14,913 bases of DNA from JBMNQH01 sp050944035. Lineage in GTDB: Bacteria > Bacillota > Clostridia > Oscillospirales > Oscillospiraceae. Both the position numbers and the translations under genes were made by a program. The DNA is taken from contig JBMNQH010000027.1 of NCBI GenBank assembly GCA_050944035.1, positions 1 to 14,913 of the forward strand. Reading direction: 5' to 3'. The notes under the pieces were generated by a model, which had not been told where the DNA came from, ran no database searches, and worked only from the letters and a program-made list of their open reading frames with translations. Every line of letters begins with the position of its first letter. Position 1 is the stretch's first letter. Positions 7,496 through 13,822 of the stretch are shown here, in pieces.

Positions 7496-7663
7496 TCAGG
7501 ACTCTGTATCGTCCCACTTTTTGGCTTTGTTGCGGTTGTACGCCTTTGGATTCGCCGGTTTTCTGGTAACCGGATTGCACACACCCCAACTGCCACGTTT
7601 GCTAGTGTTCTGTTCCTTTTGCTTCTTTTTCGACTGTTTTTGAAAGGGTACAAACTTATCCAC
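7496..7663 (-). CDS. Small basic conserved protein (KFVPF...RGSWG.NPVTR type)
   Basis: 55 residues from a GTG at 7663, which follows AAAGGAG at a 7-base spacing; upstream in-frame codons reach into the preceding gene's end and lack a ribosome site. The protein begins VDKFVPFQKQSKKKQK and contains RGSWGVCNPVTRKP and NPKAYNRNKAKKW, with about one third Lys/Arg. I recall similar short KFVP.../NPVTR/NPK-YNRKK proteins in clostridia, but know of no function. The high charge and lack of a membrane segment suggest an RNA-, ribosome- or DNA-associated protein; that is inference. Third gene of the operon, 29 bases after the NUDIX stop and followed by a terminator. Confidence 0.8.
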   Translation of the reverse strand: MDKFVPFQKQSKKKQKEQNTSKRGSWGVCNPVTRKPANPKAYNRNKAKKWDDTES

Positions 7664-7692
7664 AATCGGACTCCTTTCCTGTTCCGACGGGA

Positions 7693-8163
7693 TCACTGTC
7701 CACAGAGCAGCTCTGCAATCTCAATGTCCGCAGGACAGTAGTCCTGTCTTTTTAAATCCTCAATGTTGGCCCACTGTAATTCGGAATGGACACGCAGCTC
7801 CGGTGTGCCGGAAAGGATCTTTGCCTCCAGAAATGTGAATTCCTGCATTTCCCCGTTTTTCTGGTAGAACTCCACACCAAACACCGCGCCGGGTTTTACA
7901 ACGATCCCCAGCTCCTCCCGGCATTCACGAACCACACAGTCGGCCAGACTTTCGCCTTCCTCCTGCTTTCCACCCGGGAACTCCCAAAGCCCTGCATATT
8001 CCCCTGAATTGTGTTGGCAATTCAAGCAATCCGGCTTGGTTTTCTCTGCATCCTGTTTGTGATCCGAAAGCTCCCAAAGCCCCGAACAGCTTCCGGTACT
8101 GCGCCGGCAAATCAGAATTTTTCCCTCTTCATTGCTGATAATTGCAGCCGCTACACGCATCAT
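7693..8163 (-). CDS. NUDIX hydrolase (MutT-like) with an internal 30-residue duplication
   Basis: 156 residues, started at the ATG at 8163 behind GAGGGGTG (a second ATG follows directly). NUDIX proteins of this type (VAAAII...KILICRR...GLWEFPGGKQEEGE) typically clean oxidised nucleotides such as 8-oxo-dGTP. The Nudix box is intact: G65-x5-E71-x7-R79-E80-C-R-E83-E84-L-G86-I. It is unusual in that GLWE occurs twice, at 28-31 and 58-61. The first copy (GLWELSDHKQDAE) resembles the start of the real box (GLWEFPGGKQEEGE) but lacks PGG. The 30 residues between are an insertion relative to ordinary MutT proteins and include DCLNCQHN. Second gene of the operon: its ribosome site overlaps the preceding stop (TAGAGGGGTG). 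Confidence 0.9.
   Translation of the reverse strand: MMRVAAAIISNEEGKILICRRSTGSCSGLWELSDHKQDAEKTKPDCLNCQHNSGEYAGLWEFPGGKQEEGESLADCVVRECREELGIVVKPGAVFGVEFYQKNGEMQEFTFLEAKILSGTPELRVHSELQWANIEDLKRQDYCPADIEIAELLCGQ
7951..8090. repeat. Diverged 90-bp direct duplication inside the NUDIX gene
   Basis: At an exact 90-base offset, 7961-7992 and 8051-8082 match well. CTCCCAAAGCCC-type sequence starts at 7981 and 8071 with 11 identical bases, and TCCTG at 7961 and 8051 also matches. Outside this block identity falls off. The offset is a multiple of three, so the frame is kept. Confidence 0.7.
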
Positions 8164-8177
8164 ATCCAAACACCCCT

Positions 8178-8483
8178 CTATCTGAAGAATCCATATTCAC
8201 ACAGGAGCATGAAACACGCATTGACTTCTGTATCAGTAAAGAGATCAGCATATTTGCTTTCAACAACAGCCGCTTCCACTGTCAGATCCAGACGGTTTCC
8301 ACGTTGTAAAGGGTCAAATGTGTCAGAGACTTTACCCGTTCGGATCAGCTCCTGTACGGTTCGAACACCGCCATACTTTTGAATTTGTCGGCAAAGCCGG
8401 TCAGGATTACAAAGCTGTGCCGTTTTCGCCTGCTCACACCGGTGAAGCAGCTCCATTTCAAATTCCTGTTCCAAGTTCTGCAT
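8178..8483 (-). CDS. Uncharacterised 101-residue protein, first gene of the NUDIX operon
   Basis: The ATG at 8483 was chosen over an upstream TTG at 8504 because that TTG lies inside the likely ribosome site (AAGGATGG). The sequence starts MQNLEQEFEMELLHRCEQAK and contains YGGVRTVQELIRTGKVSDTFDPL and NRLDLTVEAAVVESKYADLFTDTEV. The pattern GGV..a..L.....S..F..L....RLDLtVEa.v....+.dLFt..E resembles a short module I have seen in uncharacterised bacterial proteins, sometimes attached to larger ones; no function is known to me. Mostly helical, no signal or membrane segment. The stop is 14 bases before the NUDIX start, so the two are translated from one message. Confidence 0.78.
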   Translation of the reverse strand: MQNLEQEFEMELLHRCEQAKTAQLCNPDRLCRQIQKYGGVRTVQELIRTGKVSDTFDPLQRGNRLDLTVEAAVVESKYADLFTDTEVNACFMLLCEYGFFR

Positions 8484-8515
8484 CGTGTTCTTACCATCCT
8501 TCAATTTAGGTTGTG

Positions 8516-8544
8516 ATTATACGCCGCTCCGACCAATTTTTCAA
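8516..8544 (-). promoter_or_regulatory. Strong sigma-A promoter of the 101-residue/NUDIX/basic-protein operon
   Basis: Minus-strand TTGAAA (8544-8539), a 17-base spacer and a perfect TATAAT (8521-8516), ending 32 bases before the ATG at 8483. Confidence 0.88.
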
Positions 8545-8615
8545 GGCTTTCCCCTGAACTTTTTGAAATTTTGTAGAAATTTTAACAAAGAGGCACATTG
8601 GATGAAATCCATTCC

Positions 8616-10796
8616 TTATTCCTGTGCAAGCTGCATAAATCGCATAAAGACAGTTGCCCCCATAGCACGATTTGCCGCAGTATGCGGCGCAAACTTATTG
8701 TTCTCAACGCCCTGCATCAGACCTGTCGCCGTACAATAGGAAACTGCATCCAATGCCCAATCGTCAATTTCCGCTGTATCATAATAGTTCAGCTCATAGT
8801 TTTCCGTTCCGCTGACATCTCCACACAGTTTGGCATAACGATGGAAAAAGGTTGCCATCTGCTGTCGATCCAGTGTTCTGGACGGATCAAAAATCCCGGC
8901 TTCCATTCCATTGGTGATTCCCTGCTCGACAGCCCAGACTACCGCGTCGGCATACCAGATAGTATCGGCAACATCGGTAAAATAAGTGGAAGCAGAAGCA
9001 TCAACGGCTGGACATCCTGCCAAGCGATACAGCATGGTGACCAGCATCGCACGGCTCATGGAAACCATTGGACAAAACTGGTTATTCTCCATTCCCTGCA
9101 TGATATCATGCTCGTAAACATACTGTACGGCGTCAAAGTACCAGTCCTCTATGGAAACATCGGTAAACGGAATGAGAATGATCGTTGCACGACCCTTGGT
9201 TTCTTTATAGTCTGTTCCAACTGTACGGGAGAGTGCTTCGGTAATATAATCCATCACCGCTTCATCCAGTGGGATATGCAGATCGTATCCCGCTGCGGCG
9301 TTCGAAAGGGCGGTATAGGCATCCAGCCCCTTTGCAAGACGGGAACTGGTCGCAACAGTATAGGTTGCGGCAGGATCAAATTTCCTTTCGTCTACTGATA
9401 AAATGGTCACGCGGCTTCCGGGGGTTGCGGGTTTGGAAACAGCGGAATCCGGATAGGTCCCATCTGCTTCAAATGCAACATTGGTGTCCACAACATACTG
9501 GATTCCCTTTTCCTGTGGAAATCCATCGAATTCCTCCGGTGTATATTGCGTGGATGCTTCCAGAATCTCCAGAAGTTCCGCTCCCGTGATCTCAATGATC
9601 TGCAACGTGTCATCCGTGGGTAACACAGCACGGATCTCTTCCCGTCTGATCTCTCCCTCCGGAAGCGCGGCACTGAGGCCGGCGCTGTCAAGAATGGCAA
9701 CATCAATTGCACCATCGATCTGATCGGCTTTCCAGAACAGGGCATCGCTGACCAGATCTCCAAAATTGGTCTCTTTTCTGCTGCTGGTTTGCAGCGCAAC
9801 CGTTGTGGTCGCAAACACTTCTTTGGAATCGGCTGCGTTCTTTTCTTCCACAGCAAGAACCAGTTCGTCCACAGTGGAGTCAATCCCGCTGTAGTCCCGA
9901 ATGGTGAACAGCTCACTGCTGAGCGTCTCGCCATCGTACACCACCATGCCGATTGCTTCCAATTCAGAACCGGCCGAAACCACCATCGTACCATTGATCT
10001 GGTGGTTGGCATCGCCCTCCGCAATGGTCTCATGGCTGTGGCCGTCAATCAACAAATCAATGCCGTCCACCTGTTGGGCCACATCGATGGATCGACTGCC
10101 TGCATTGGTCTCGTCCGTGCCGAGATGCGCGACGCAGACGATCAGCGTACAACCAGCCTCCTGCAACTGCGCCACCTGTTCCTGCGCACAGAAAATCAGC
10201 GCCGCATCGGCCAAGATCGTAACCCCTTCGGTTCTGGCCGGATGGAGTTCCGTTTTGAGTTCCGGCGTCGTCAGACCGAACACACCGATTTTTGTCCCGT
10301 CTGGGGCTGTGAAAATCGTGCGATCCTGTAAACTTGTTTCACCGGATTCCTCTGCATTGGCTGCCAAAAACGGAAACTCTGCACAGCTCGCCAAATATGC
10401 CATCTGCGGATATCCGTAATCGAATTCCCCTTCTCCAATGCAGACTGCATCATAGCCTGCCGCGTTCATAAACTCCACGGCGGATTCCCCTTCCGAGGGT
10501 CGAACCAGAGACGTGCCGGAAGCAAAATCTCCGGCATCCAACAGCAATACATAGGCGCCCATCTCTTCCAGATCCCGTTTCATCTGCGCGGCGGAAGCGA
10601 TACCCAGCACCGCTTTGCCATCGGCATCCTTTGTGGCAACTGCACCGTGGATGTCGTTGGTGTGCAAAATGATAATCTGGCCATCATAGGTTCCCTTTGG
10701 CTCCTCTTCCGCCCCGTGTGCAAACACATTACCCATACAGACGAGCACTGCGGTTGCAAACAACAGAAGCATCCATTGTTTTGTACGGTGTTTCAT
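8616..10796 (-). CDS. Secreted 5'-nucleotidase-fold metallophosphoesterase with three SLH repeats, catalytic motif altered
   Basis: 726 residues. Signal peptide 1-26 (MKHRTKQ, hydrophobic MLLLFATAVLVC, cleavage near VFA). Residues 40-310 are a calcineurin-like phosphoesterase domain: HTNDIHG (D48, H50), LLDAGDF (D87, D90), VAHLGTDE (H224), DGHSHE (H253, H255). Residues 325-540 match the 5'-nucleotidase C-terminal domain (NFGDLVSDALF, LPTDDTLQIIEITGAELLEILE). Three SLH repeats follow at about 545-594, 606-656 and 672-722. The usual GNHEFDYG motif reads GEGEFDYG (121-128): the metal-binding Asn and catalytic His are Glu and Gly. The nucleotide-binding N-G-G-x-R region near 370 reads DSAGLSAAL, without Arg. 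It is therefore probably a surface-bound binding protein or altered enzyme rather than a working nucleotidase. AAGGAG precedes the ATG. Confidence 0.92.
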   Translation of the reverse strand: MKHRTKQWMLLLFATAVLVCMGNVFAHGAEEEPKGTYDGQIIILHTNDIHGAVATKDADGKAVLGIASAAQMKRDLEEMGAYVLLLDAGDFASGTSLVRPSEGESAVEFMNAAGYDAVCIGEGEFDYGYPQMAYLASCAEFPFLAANAEESGETSLQDRTIFTAPDGTKIGVFGLTTPELKTELHPARTEGVTILADAALIFCAQEQVAQLQEAGCTLIVCVAHLGTDETNAGSRSIDVAQQVDGIDLLIDGHSHETIAEGDANHQINGTMVVSAGSELEAIGMVVYDGETLSSELFTIRDYSGIDSTVDELVLAVEEKNAADSKEVFATTTVALQTSSRKETNFGDLVSDALFWKADQIDGAIDVAILDSAGLSAALPEGEIRREEIRAVLPTDDTLQIIEITGAELLEILEASTQYTPEEFDGFPQEKGIQYVVDTNVAFEADGTYPDSAVSKPATPGSRVTILSVDERKFDPAATYTVATSSRLAKGLDAYTALSNAAAGYDLHIPLDEAVMDYITEALSRTVGTDYKETKGRATIILIPFTDVSIEDWYFDAVQYVYEHDIMQGMENNQFCPMVSMSRAMLVTMLYRLAGCPAVDASASTYFTDVADTIWYADAVVWAVEQGITNGMEAGIFDPSRTLDRQQMATFFHRYAKLCGDVSGTENYELNYYDTAEIDDWALDAVSYCTATGLMQGVENNKFAPHTAANRAMGATVFMRFMQLAQE

Positions 10797-10818
10797 ATCT
10801 TATTCTCCTTCTCTCTTT

Positions 10819-10848
10819 TTTCTATTCGGCAAAATGAAAGATTGTCAA
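10819..10848 (-). promoter_or_regulatory. Possible promoter of the nucleotidase-SLH gene
   Basis: Consensus -35 TTGACA (10848-10843), but the -10 is weak (TAGAAA at 18 bases, 10824-10819), 22 bases before the start codon. A weak -10 may mean that an activator is needed. Confidence 0.45.
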
Positions 10849-10886
10849 CCGTTTCGACGGATCTCTGTCTCATTTTTTATAAAATT

Positions 10887-10903
10887 ACCGGAAACTTTCC
10901 GGT
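10887..10903. promoter_or_regulatory. Perfect 17-bp palindrome in the divergent intergenic region
   Basis: ACCGGAAA-C-TTTCCGGT, two 8-base arms around one base, lying 38 bases upstream of the minus-strand -35 and about 110 bases before the plus-strand gene at 11014. It could be an operator. As RNA it could form a 5-bp stem with a 7-base loop followed by GTTTTT on the plus strand, but no plus-strand gene precedes it to need a terminator. Confidence 0.4.
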
Positions 10904-10974
10904 GTTTTTCAGGATTCAGCTGTGTTTTTCCACATTTTTTCTGTTCTTTGTGGATTTTCCGGCCGGTTCTGTTG

Positions 10975-10980
10975 TATGAT
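10975..10980 (+). promoter_or_regulatory. Possible -10 box for the gene at 11014
   Basis: TATGAT, 33 bases before the ATG. The -35 (TGGATT, 18 bases upstream) is poor, so the call is weak. Confidence 0.3.
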
Positions 10981-11013
10981 AAGAAACAATCAGATTGCTC
11001 GCGGAGGTATTGC

Positions 11014-12081
11014 ATGAATATCCTATTTTGTCATATTGCATGGATGCACCGATATCACGGCCCCGATGAGGAGGATCGCCCTGTCAGCAGCACGCCCGAA
11101 GAGGCTGCCGCGCATCGCAGCACCATGTTTCAATTTTCACAATTCAACCGAACCTATTACGGCTACGCCCCTGTTTCCGGGGACATGCCGGTCGAAGAGC
11201 TGGCCGAGGTCGGCGCCCATGCACCCGGCGTCAAGGATGTTACCGTGGTCTGGACCGCAGTCAACCCGGAAACCCAGGCTCATGTCATCGTCGGGTGGTA
11301 TCGCAACGCCATTGTCTATCGCAAGTACAAAGGGCTGTTTCCAACGCCGTGCAACTACCGGGAATACAACGTCCTCTGTGCGGCAGAGGATGGCTGCCTT
11401 CTCGCCACGGCAGACCGAACCTTCTCCGTCACACCACACGACGTAAAGGGCTATGTCTGGGTTGCAAACGAGCCAGAAGCCGCCGCGGTAACCGCTTATA
11501 TCGACGGTTGGCGCACGCCTTCCGCCAGCCCGCTGTACACTGCAGACGAATTGAGCGATCTTCTTCCGGCTGCCGATGGAAAATCCATCGCTGAACTGGC
11601 AGAAATGGAGGCCACGGCGGAGGACGACCTGGATGTGTTGCAGATTCGCAACGCCATCTGCAAGGCGGCCCCTACACTGGAAAATCACTGCAACGTGGCC
11701 TTTGTGTTACAGGAGATGGGCTATTCCCAAGAGGCACTGGCCGTTTTCCAGCAGGCCGCAGAACTGGATTCCGAAAATCTGTTTCTCAAGGCACAGATTG
11801 CAGAGTGCAGTTTTTCTGCCGGACAGCAGAAAGAAGCCCTGGCGCTCTACGTCGATGTTCTGCAAAAGCTGGAATTGGATCCGACCGCCGCGCGGTACTG
11901 GGGGAATGTTCCGCTCCTGCGTCTGAAAATTGACACCGTCTGGCGGCTTTACAGCATCTACTGGTGGTCTCTTGGGGACAAGAAAAACGCCGTCAAGTAT
12001 CTGCGCGTCATTCTAAAGCTGGCGCCTGGCACATCGGATGCTGAAACAGCGGGGCATTTACTGAAAGAATTCGGATTTTAA
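11014..12081 (+). CDS. Uncharacterised N-terminal domain fused to TPR repeats
   Basis: 355 residues from the ATG at 11014, which follows GGAGG at 6 bases; the open frame extends upstream to 10834 without a ribosome site and with unlikely sequence. The N-terminal domain (1-165) starts MNILFCHIAWMHRYHG and contains VTVVWTAVNP (76-85), VIVGWYRNAIVYRKY (91-105) and NYREYNVLC (114-122). I recognise the ILF-IAWM / VVW / GWY.NA.VYR pattern from uncharacterised bacterial proteins in which this part precedes other domains; its activity is unknown to me. Residues 205-345 are helical with TPR-type units (225-256, 259-290, 312-340: SLGDKKNAVKYLRVILKLAP). Cytoplasmic, stand-alone gene with a strong terminator. 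Confidence 0.85.
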   Translation: MNILFCHIAWMHRYHGPDEEDRPVSSTPEEAAAHRSTMFQFSQFNRTYYGYAPVSGDMPVEELAEVGAHAPGVKDVTVVWTAVNPETQAHVIVGWYRNAIVYRKYKGLFPTPCNYREYNVLCAAEDGCLLATADRTFSVTPHDVKGYVWVANEPEAAAVTAYIDGWRTPSASPLYTADELSDLLPAADGKSIAELAEMEATAEDDLDVLQIRNAICKAAPTLENHCNVAFVLQEMGYSQEALAVFQQAAELDSENLFLKAQIAECSFSAGQQKEALALYVDVLQKLELDPTAARYWGNVPLLRLKIDTVWRLYSIYWWSLGDKKNAVKYLRVILKLAPGTSDAETAGHLLKEFGF

Positions 12082-12091
12082 GTCAGAAATT

Positions 12092-12131
12092 AAAAGAATG
12101 CACAGCCTGAATCTTGGTTGTGCATTCTTTT
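12092..12131. terminator. Strong bidirectional intrinsic terminator
   Basis: AAAAGAATGCACA (12092-12104) and TGTGCATTCTTTT (12119-12131) pair perfectly over 13 bases. It ends the plus-strand gene at 12081, and by symmetry the small minus-strand unit at 12141-12333. Confidence 0.92.
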
Positions 12132-12140
12132 AGTAAATAT

Positions 12141-12239
12141 TTACTCTAAGCACTGCATTCCAGTGGACAACATCAGAGCGCGAAAGCGCCGCGCTTGCAG
12201 ATTGTTGTCTCTCTTTTTGCGCACGTTGAGCCGTCTCAT
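12141..12239 (-). CDS. Small basic peptide ORF (32 residues)
   Basis: Minus-strand ATG at 12239 with AGAGGGA upstream at a 7-base spacing, ending at TAA 12143-12141. The peptide starts MRRLNVRKKRDNNLQARRFR and ends in LMLSTGMQCLE; ten of the first 20 residues are Arg or Lys. The gene is flanked by a good promoter (12305-12333) and a strong terminator on the same strand, forming a self-contained unit of roughly 200 bases. The same DNA folds into a long hairpin (12166-12209), so the transcript could instead act as an RNA. No similarity to a known family that I can name. Confidence 0.45.
   Translation of the reverse strand: MRRLNVRKKRDNNLQARRFRALMLSTGMQCLE
12151..12218. other. Stacked hairpins inside the small transcription unit
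   Basis: CACTG/CAGTG (12151-12155, 12161-12165) is followed by a long stem: GACAACATC (12166-12174) with GATTGTTGTC (12200-12209), and an inner AGCGCG/CGCGCT (12177-12182, 12190-12195) with a 7-base loop. On the plus strand it is followed by TCTCTTTTT, so it could also be a second terminator on that strand. Confidence 0.55.
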
Positions 12240-12304
12240 ACCTTGTTCCCTCTGTTCTCGGATATGTTGTTTTTACCGTAAATGATTATCTATTATATTT
12301 TTTG

Positions 12305-12333
12305 ATTATAAGACAAAAATATAGTTCACACAA
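12305..12333 (-). promoter_or_regulatory. Promoter of the small transcription unit
   Basis: Minus-strand TTGTGT (12333-12328), a 17-base spacer and a perfect TATAAT (12310-12305), 65 bases before the small ATG. A second TATAAT lies at 12297-12292. The site lies downstream of the XRE gene stop, so it would drive a separate transcript. Confidence 0.65.
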
Positions 12334-12360
12334 GTATTTTGTAAAAAGAAAGACATCTTT

Positions 12361-12591
12361 TCAGTCCTCCATAAAAAATTTTGAGGGCAGTATCTTCAGC
12401 ACCTCCGCCATTCTAAAAAGTGTTTCCAAAGAGATTCCTCTGGTGGTGCCCGGACCTTCAATCTGTGCCACAAAATTGGTACTTCTGTCAATCGCTTCTG
12501 CAAATGTCTCCTGAGTATATCCTGCCTTTTTTCGATAGTATGCAATCTTCAGACCCAACACCCGATATGATTCTGGATAGTTTGTATTCAT
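12361..12591 (-). CDS. XRE-family HTH transcriptional regulator
   Basis: 76 residues, essentially a single Cro/C1-type DNA-binding domain: LGLKIAYYRKKAGYTQETFAEAID (13-36), recognition helix RSTNFVAQIE (37-46), then GISLETLFRMAEVLKI (52-67). GAAAGGA precedes the ATG at 12591. Members are usually dimeric repressors, often acting on their own gene or a neighbour. Here the nearest transcripts are the small ORF unit downstream and the methyltransferase gene upstream. It is noticeably more AT-rich than its neighbours, which may mean horizontal origin. No effector domain is present. Confidence 0.9.
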   Translation of the reverse strand: MNTNYPESYRVLGLKIAYYRKKAGYTQETFAEAIDRSTNFVAQIEGPGTTRGISLETLFRMAEVLKILPSKFFMED

Positions 12592-12631
12592 ATTCTAATC
12601 CTTTCTTTTACTACCACAGATATTATGACAC

Positions 12632-12645
12632 TTTGACGCATCAAA
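12632..12645. promoter_or_regulatory. Inverted repeat upstream of the XRE gene (candidate operator)
   Basis: TTTGA-CGCA-TCAAA: 5-base arms around 4 bases, 41 bases before the XRE start and just upstream of a CATAAT/TAATAT -10-like stretch. This is a reasonable size and place for an autoregulatory XRE binding site. Confidence 0.35.
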
Positions 12646-12749
12646 AATATGGTGATTCTGACCTTGATTCAAGAATTTCAGGGCTCCCCGGTCAGCGTCT
12701 GTTTGCTGCAATGGGGGCAAAGTTTCTAACATAACGGCGTTCTTCCAAT

Positions 12750-12789
12750 AAAAAACCACAGAAGGTATGAATACCTTCTGTGGTTTTTT
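12750..12789 (-). terminator. Near-perfect hairpin terminator after the RNA methyltransferase gene
   Basis: Arms 12750-12768 and 12771-12789 are fully complementary over 19 bases and carry A6 and T6 at the ends, so it can work on either strand. It lies 13 bases after the methyltransferase stop on the minus strand. No plus-strand gene ends here. Confidence 0.93.
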
Positions 12790-12802
12790 ACGTTTTCTGA
12801 AA

Positions 12803-13630
12803 TCATCGAACTCTGAGCTGCCAGAAAGCAACTGCGCTGGCCGCCGCCACATTCAAAGAATCTACACCGTGAGACATGGGAATGCATACGGTATAATCAC
12901 AGTCTGCAACCGTGTCCGGCGACAGGCCGTCGCCTTCTGTCCCCAGTACGATGGCCAGTTTCTCTTCCGCCATCAGAAGCGGATCTTCTATGCTGACAGC
13001 GGTATCGTTTAAGGCCATGGCAGCAGTCTGAAATCCCAGTCGGTGCAGGCGTTCGATGCCCGGTTTTGGCCATGCAGAGGACTCGTTTCCGATACGAGCC
13101 CACGGTACCTGGAATACGGTACCCATACTGACCCGTACCGCACGCCGGTGCAGTGGGTCACAGCAAGAGGGCGTAACCAATACGGCGTCGATACCCAGCG
13201 CAGCAGCCGACCGGAAAACGGCACCCACGTTGGTGGGATCCACGATGCCTTCCAGCACAGCCACCCGACGCGCATAGGCACATATCTCTTCAACCTCCGG
13301 TAACTTGGGGCGCCGCATGGCACACAGCACGCCGCGGGTTAACGCAAAGCCGGTTAATCCTTCCAGTAGATCGCGATCAGCAGTATAGACAGGGATGTCT
13401 CCGCAGCGAGCAATCAGATTGCACGCTTGTCCTGTAATCTGCCTACGCTCCATCAAAAGCGAGACAGGCTCATATCCGGCGTCGAGAGCATGTGCAATCA
13501 CCTTGCAACTCTCTGCAATAAACATCCCCTTTTCCGGCTCCCGCCGGCTGCGCAGCTGGGCTTCCGTCAGACGGGCAAAAACATCCAGTTCGGGCGATGT
13601 GAAGTCAGTTATCTCAATAATATTAGACAT
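12803..13630 (-). CDS. SpoU/TrmH-family RNA 2'-O-methyltransferase
   Basis: 275 residues from the ATG at 13630, which follows AAAGGAG at 6 bases; an in-frame ATG at 13663 lies before that ribosome site and is rejected. Residues 10-105 form an N-terminal substrate-binding domain of the L30e-like kind (EKGMFIAESCKVIAHALDAG). Residues 122-275 are the SPOUT knot domain with all three motifs: N134-x-G136-x3-R140 (VDPTNVGAVFRSAA), LGTEGDGLS (229-237) and IPMSHGVDSLNVAAASAVA (250-268). These enzymes transfer a methyl group from S-adenosylmethionine to ribose 2'-OH in rRNA or tRNA. The target nucleotide cannot be assigned. Single gene, with a terminator on each side. Confidence 0.93.
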   Translation of the reverse strand: MSNIIEITDFTSPELDVFARLTEAQLRSRREPEKGMFIAESCKVIAHALDAGYEPVSLLMERRQITGQACNLIARCGDIPVYTADRDLLEGLTGFALTRGVLCAMRRPKLPEVEEICAYARRVAVLEGIVDPTNVGAVFRSAAALGIDAVLVTPSCCDPLHRRAVRVSMGTVFQVPWARIGNESSAWPKPGIERLHRLGFQTAAMALNDTAVSIEDPLLMAEEKLAIVLGTEGDGLSPDTVADCDYTVCIPMSHGVDSLNVAAASAVAFWQLRVR

Positions 13631-13708
13631 CGTGGTCTCCTTTAATAATAAGGGTACATTCATCCAGAAGCATCTTATTTAAATGCCGGGTTTTCTAAAA
13701 ACACTGAG

Positions 13709-13741
13709 AAAGTCCTGATCCAAAAAAGAATCAGGACTTTT
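13709..13741. terminator. Hairpin terminator between the cyclase-like and methyltransferase genes
   Basis: AAAGTCCTGAT (13709-13719) and ATCAGGACTTT (13730-13740) pair perfectly over 11 bases. On the minus strand the T-run is short (TTTCTC), so termination of the cyclase-like gene may be incomplete. Confidence 0.7.
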
Positions 13742-13822
13742 GTACGTCATATTAAAATATTTTCAAGGCTGCAGCCGTTTCCATGCCGTCACAGCGAACA
13801 ATCTCATCCCGGATACTTCAAT

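Noticed and set aside
6422..7741. 439-codon plus-strand ORF
   Set aside because: It runs antisense to the TPR gene, part of ktrB and the basic protein gene, has no ribosome site, and would read through a terminator; its sequence shows no domain.
8598..9398. 266-codon plus-strand ORF
   Set aside because: Antisense to the SLH repeats of the nucleotidase-like protein, without ribosome site or recognisable domain.
12151..12218. tRNA or known riboswitch
   Set aside because: There are strong stems, but no cloverleaf, no anticodon arm or T-loop sequence, and no gene positioned behind it to be controlled.
12595..12852. 85-codon minus-strand ORF upstream of the XRE gene
   Set aside because: It starts inside the methyltransferase gene and passes through the 12750-12789 terminator hairpin; no ribosome site.
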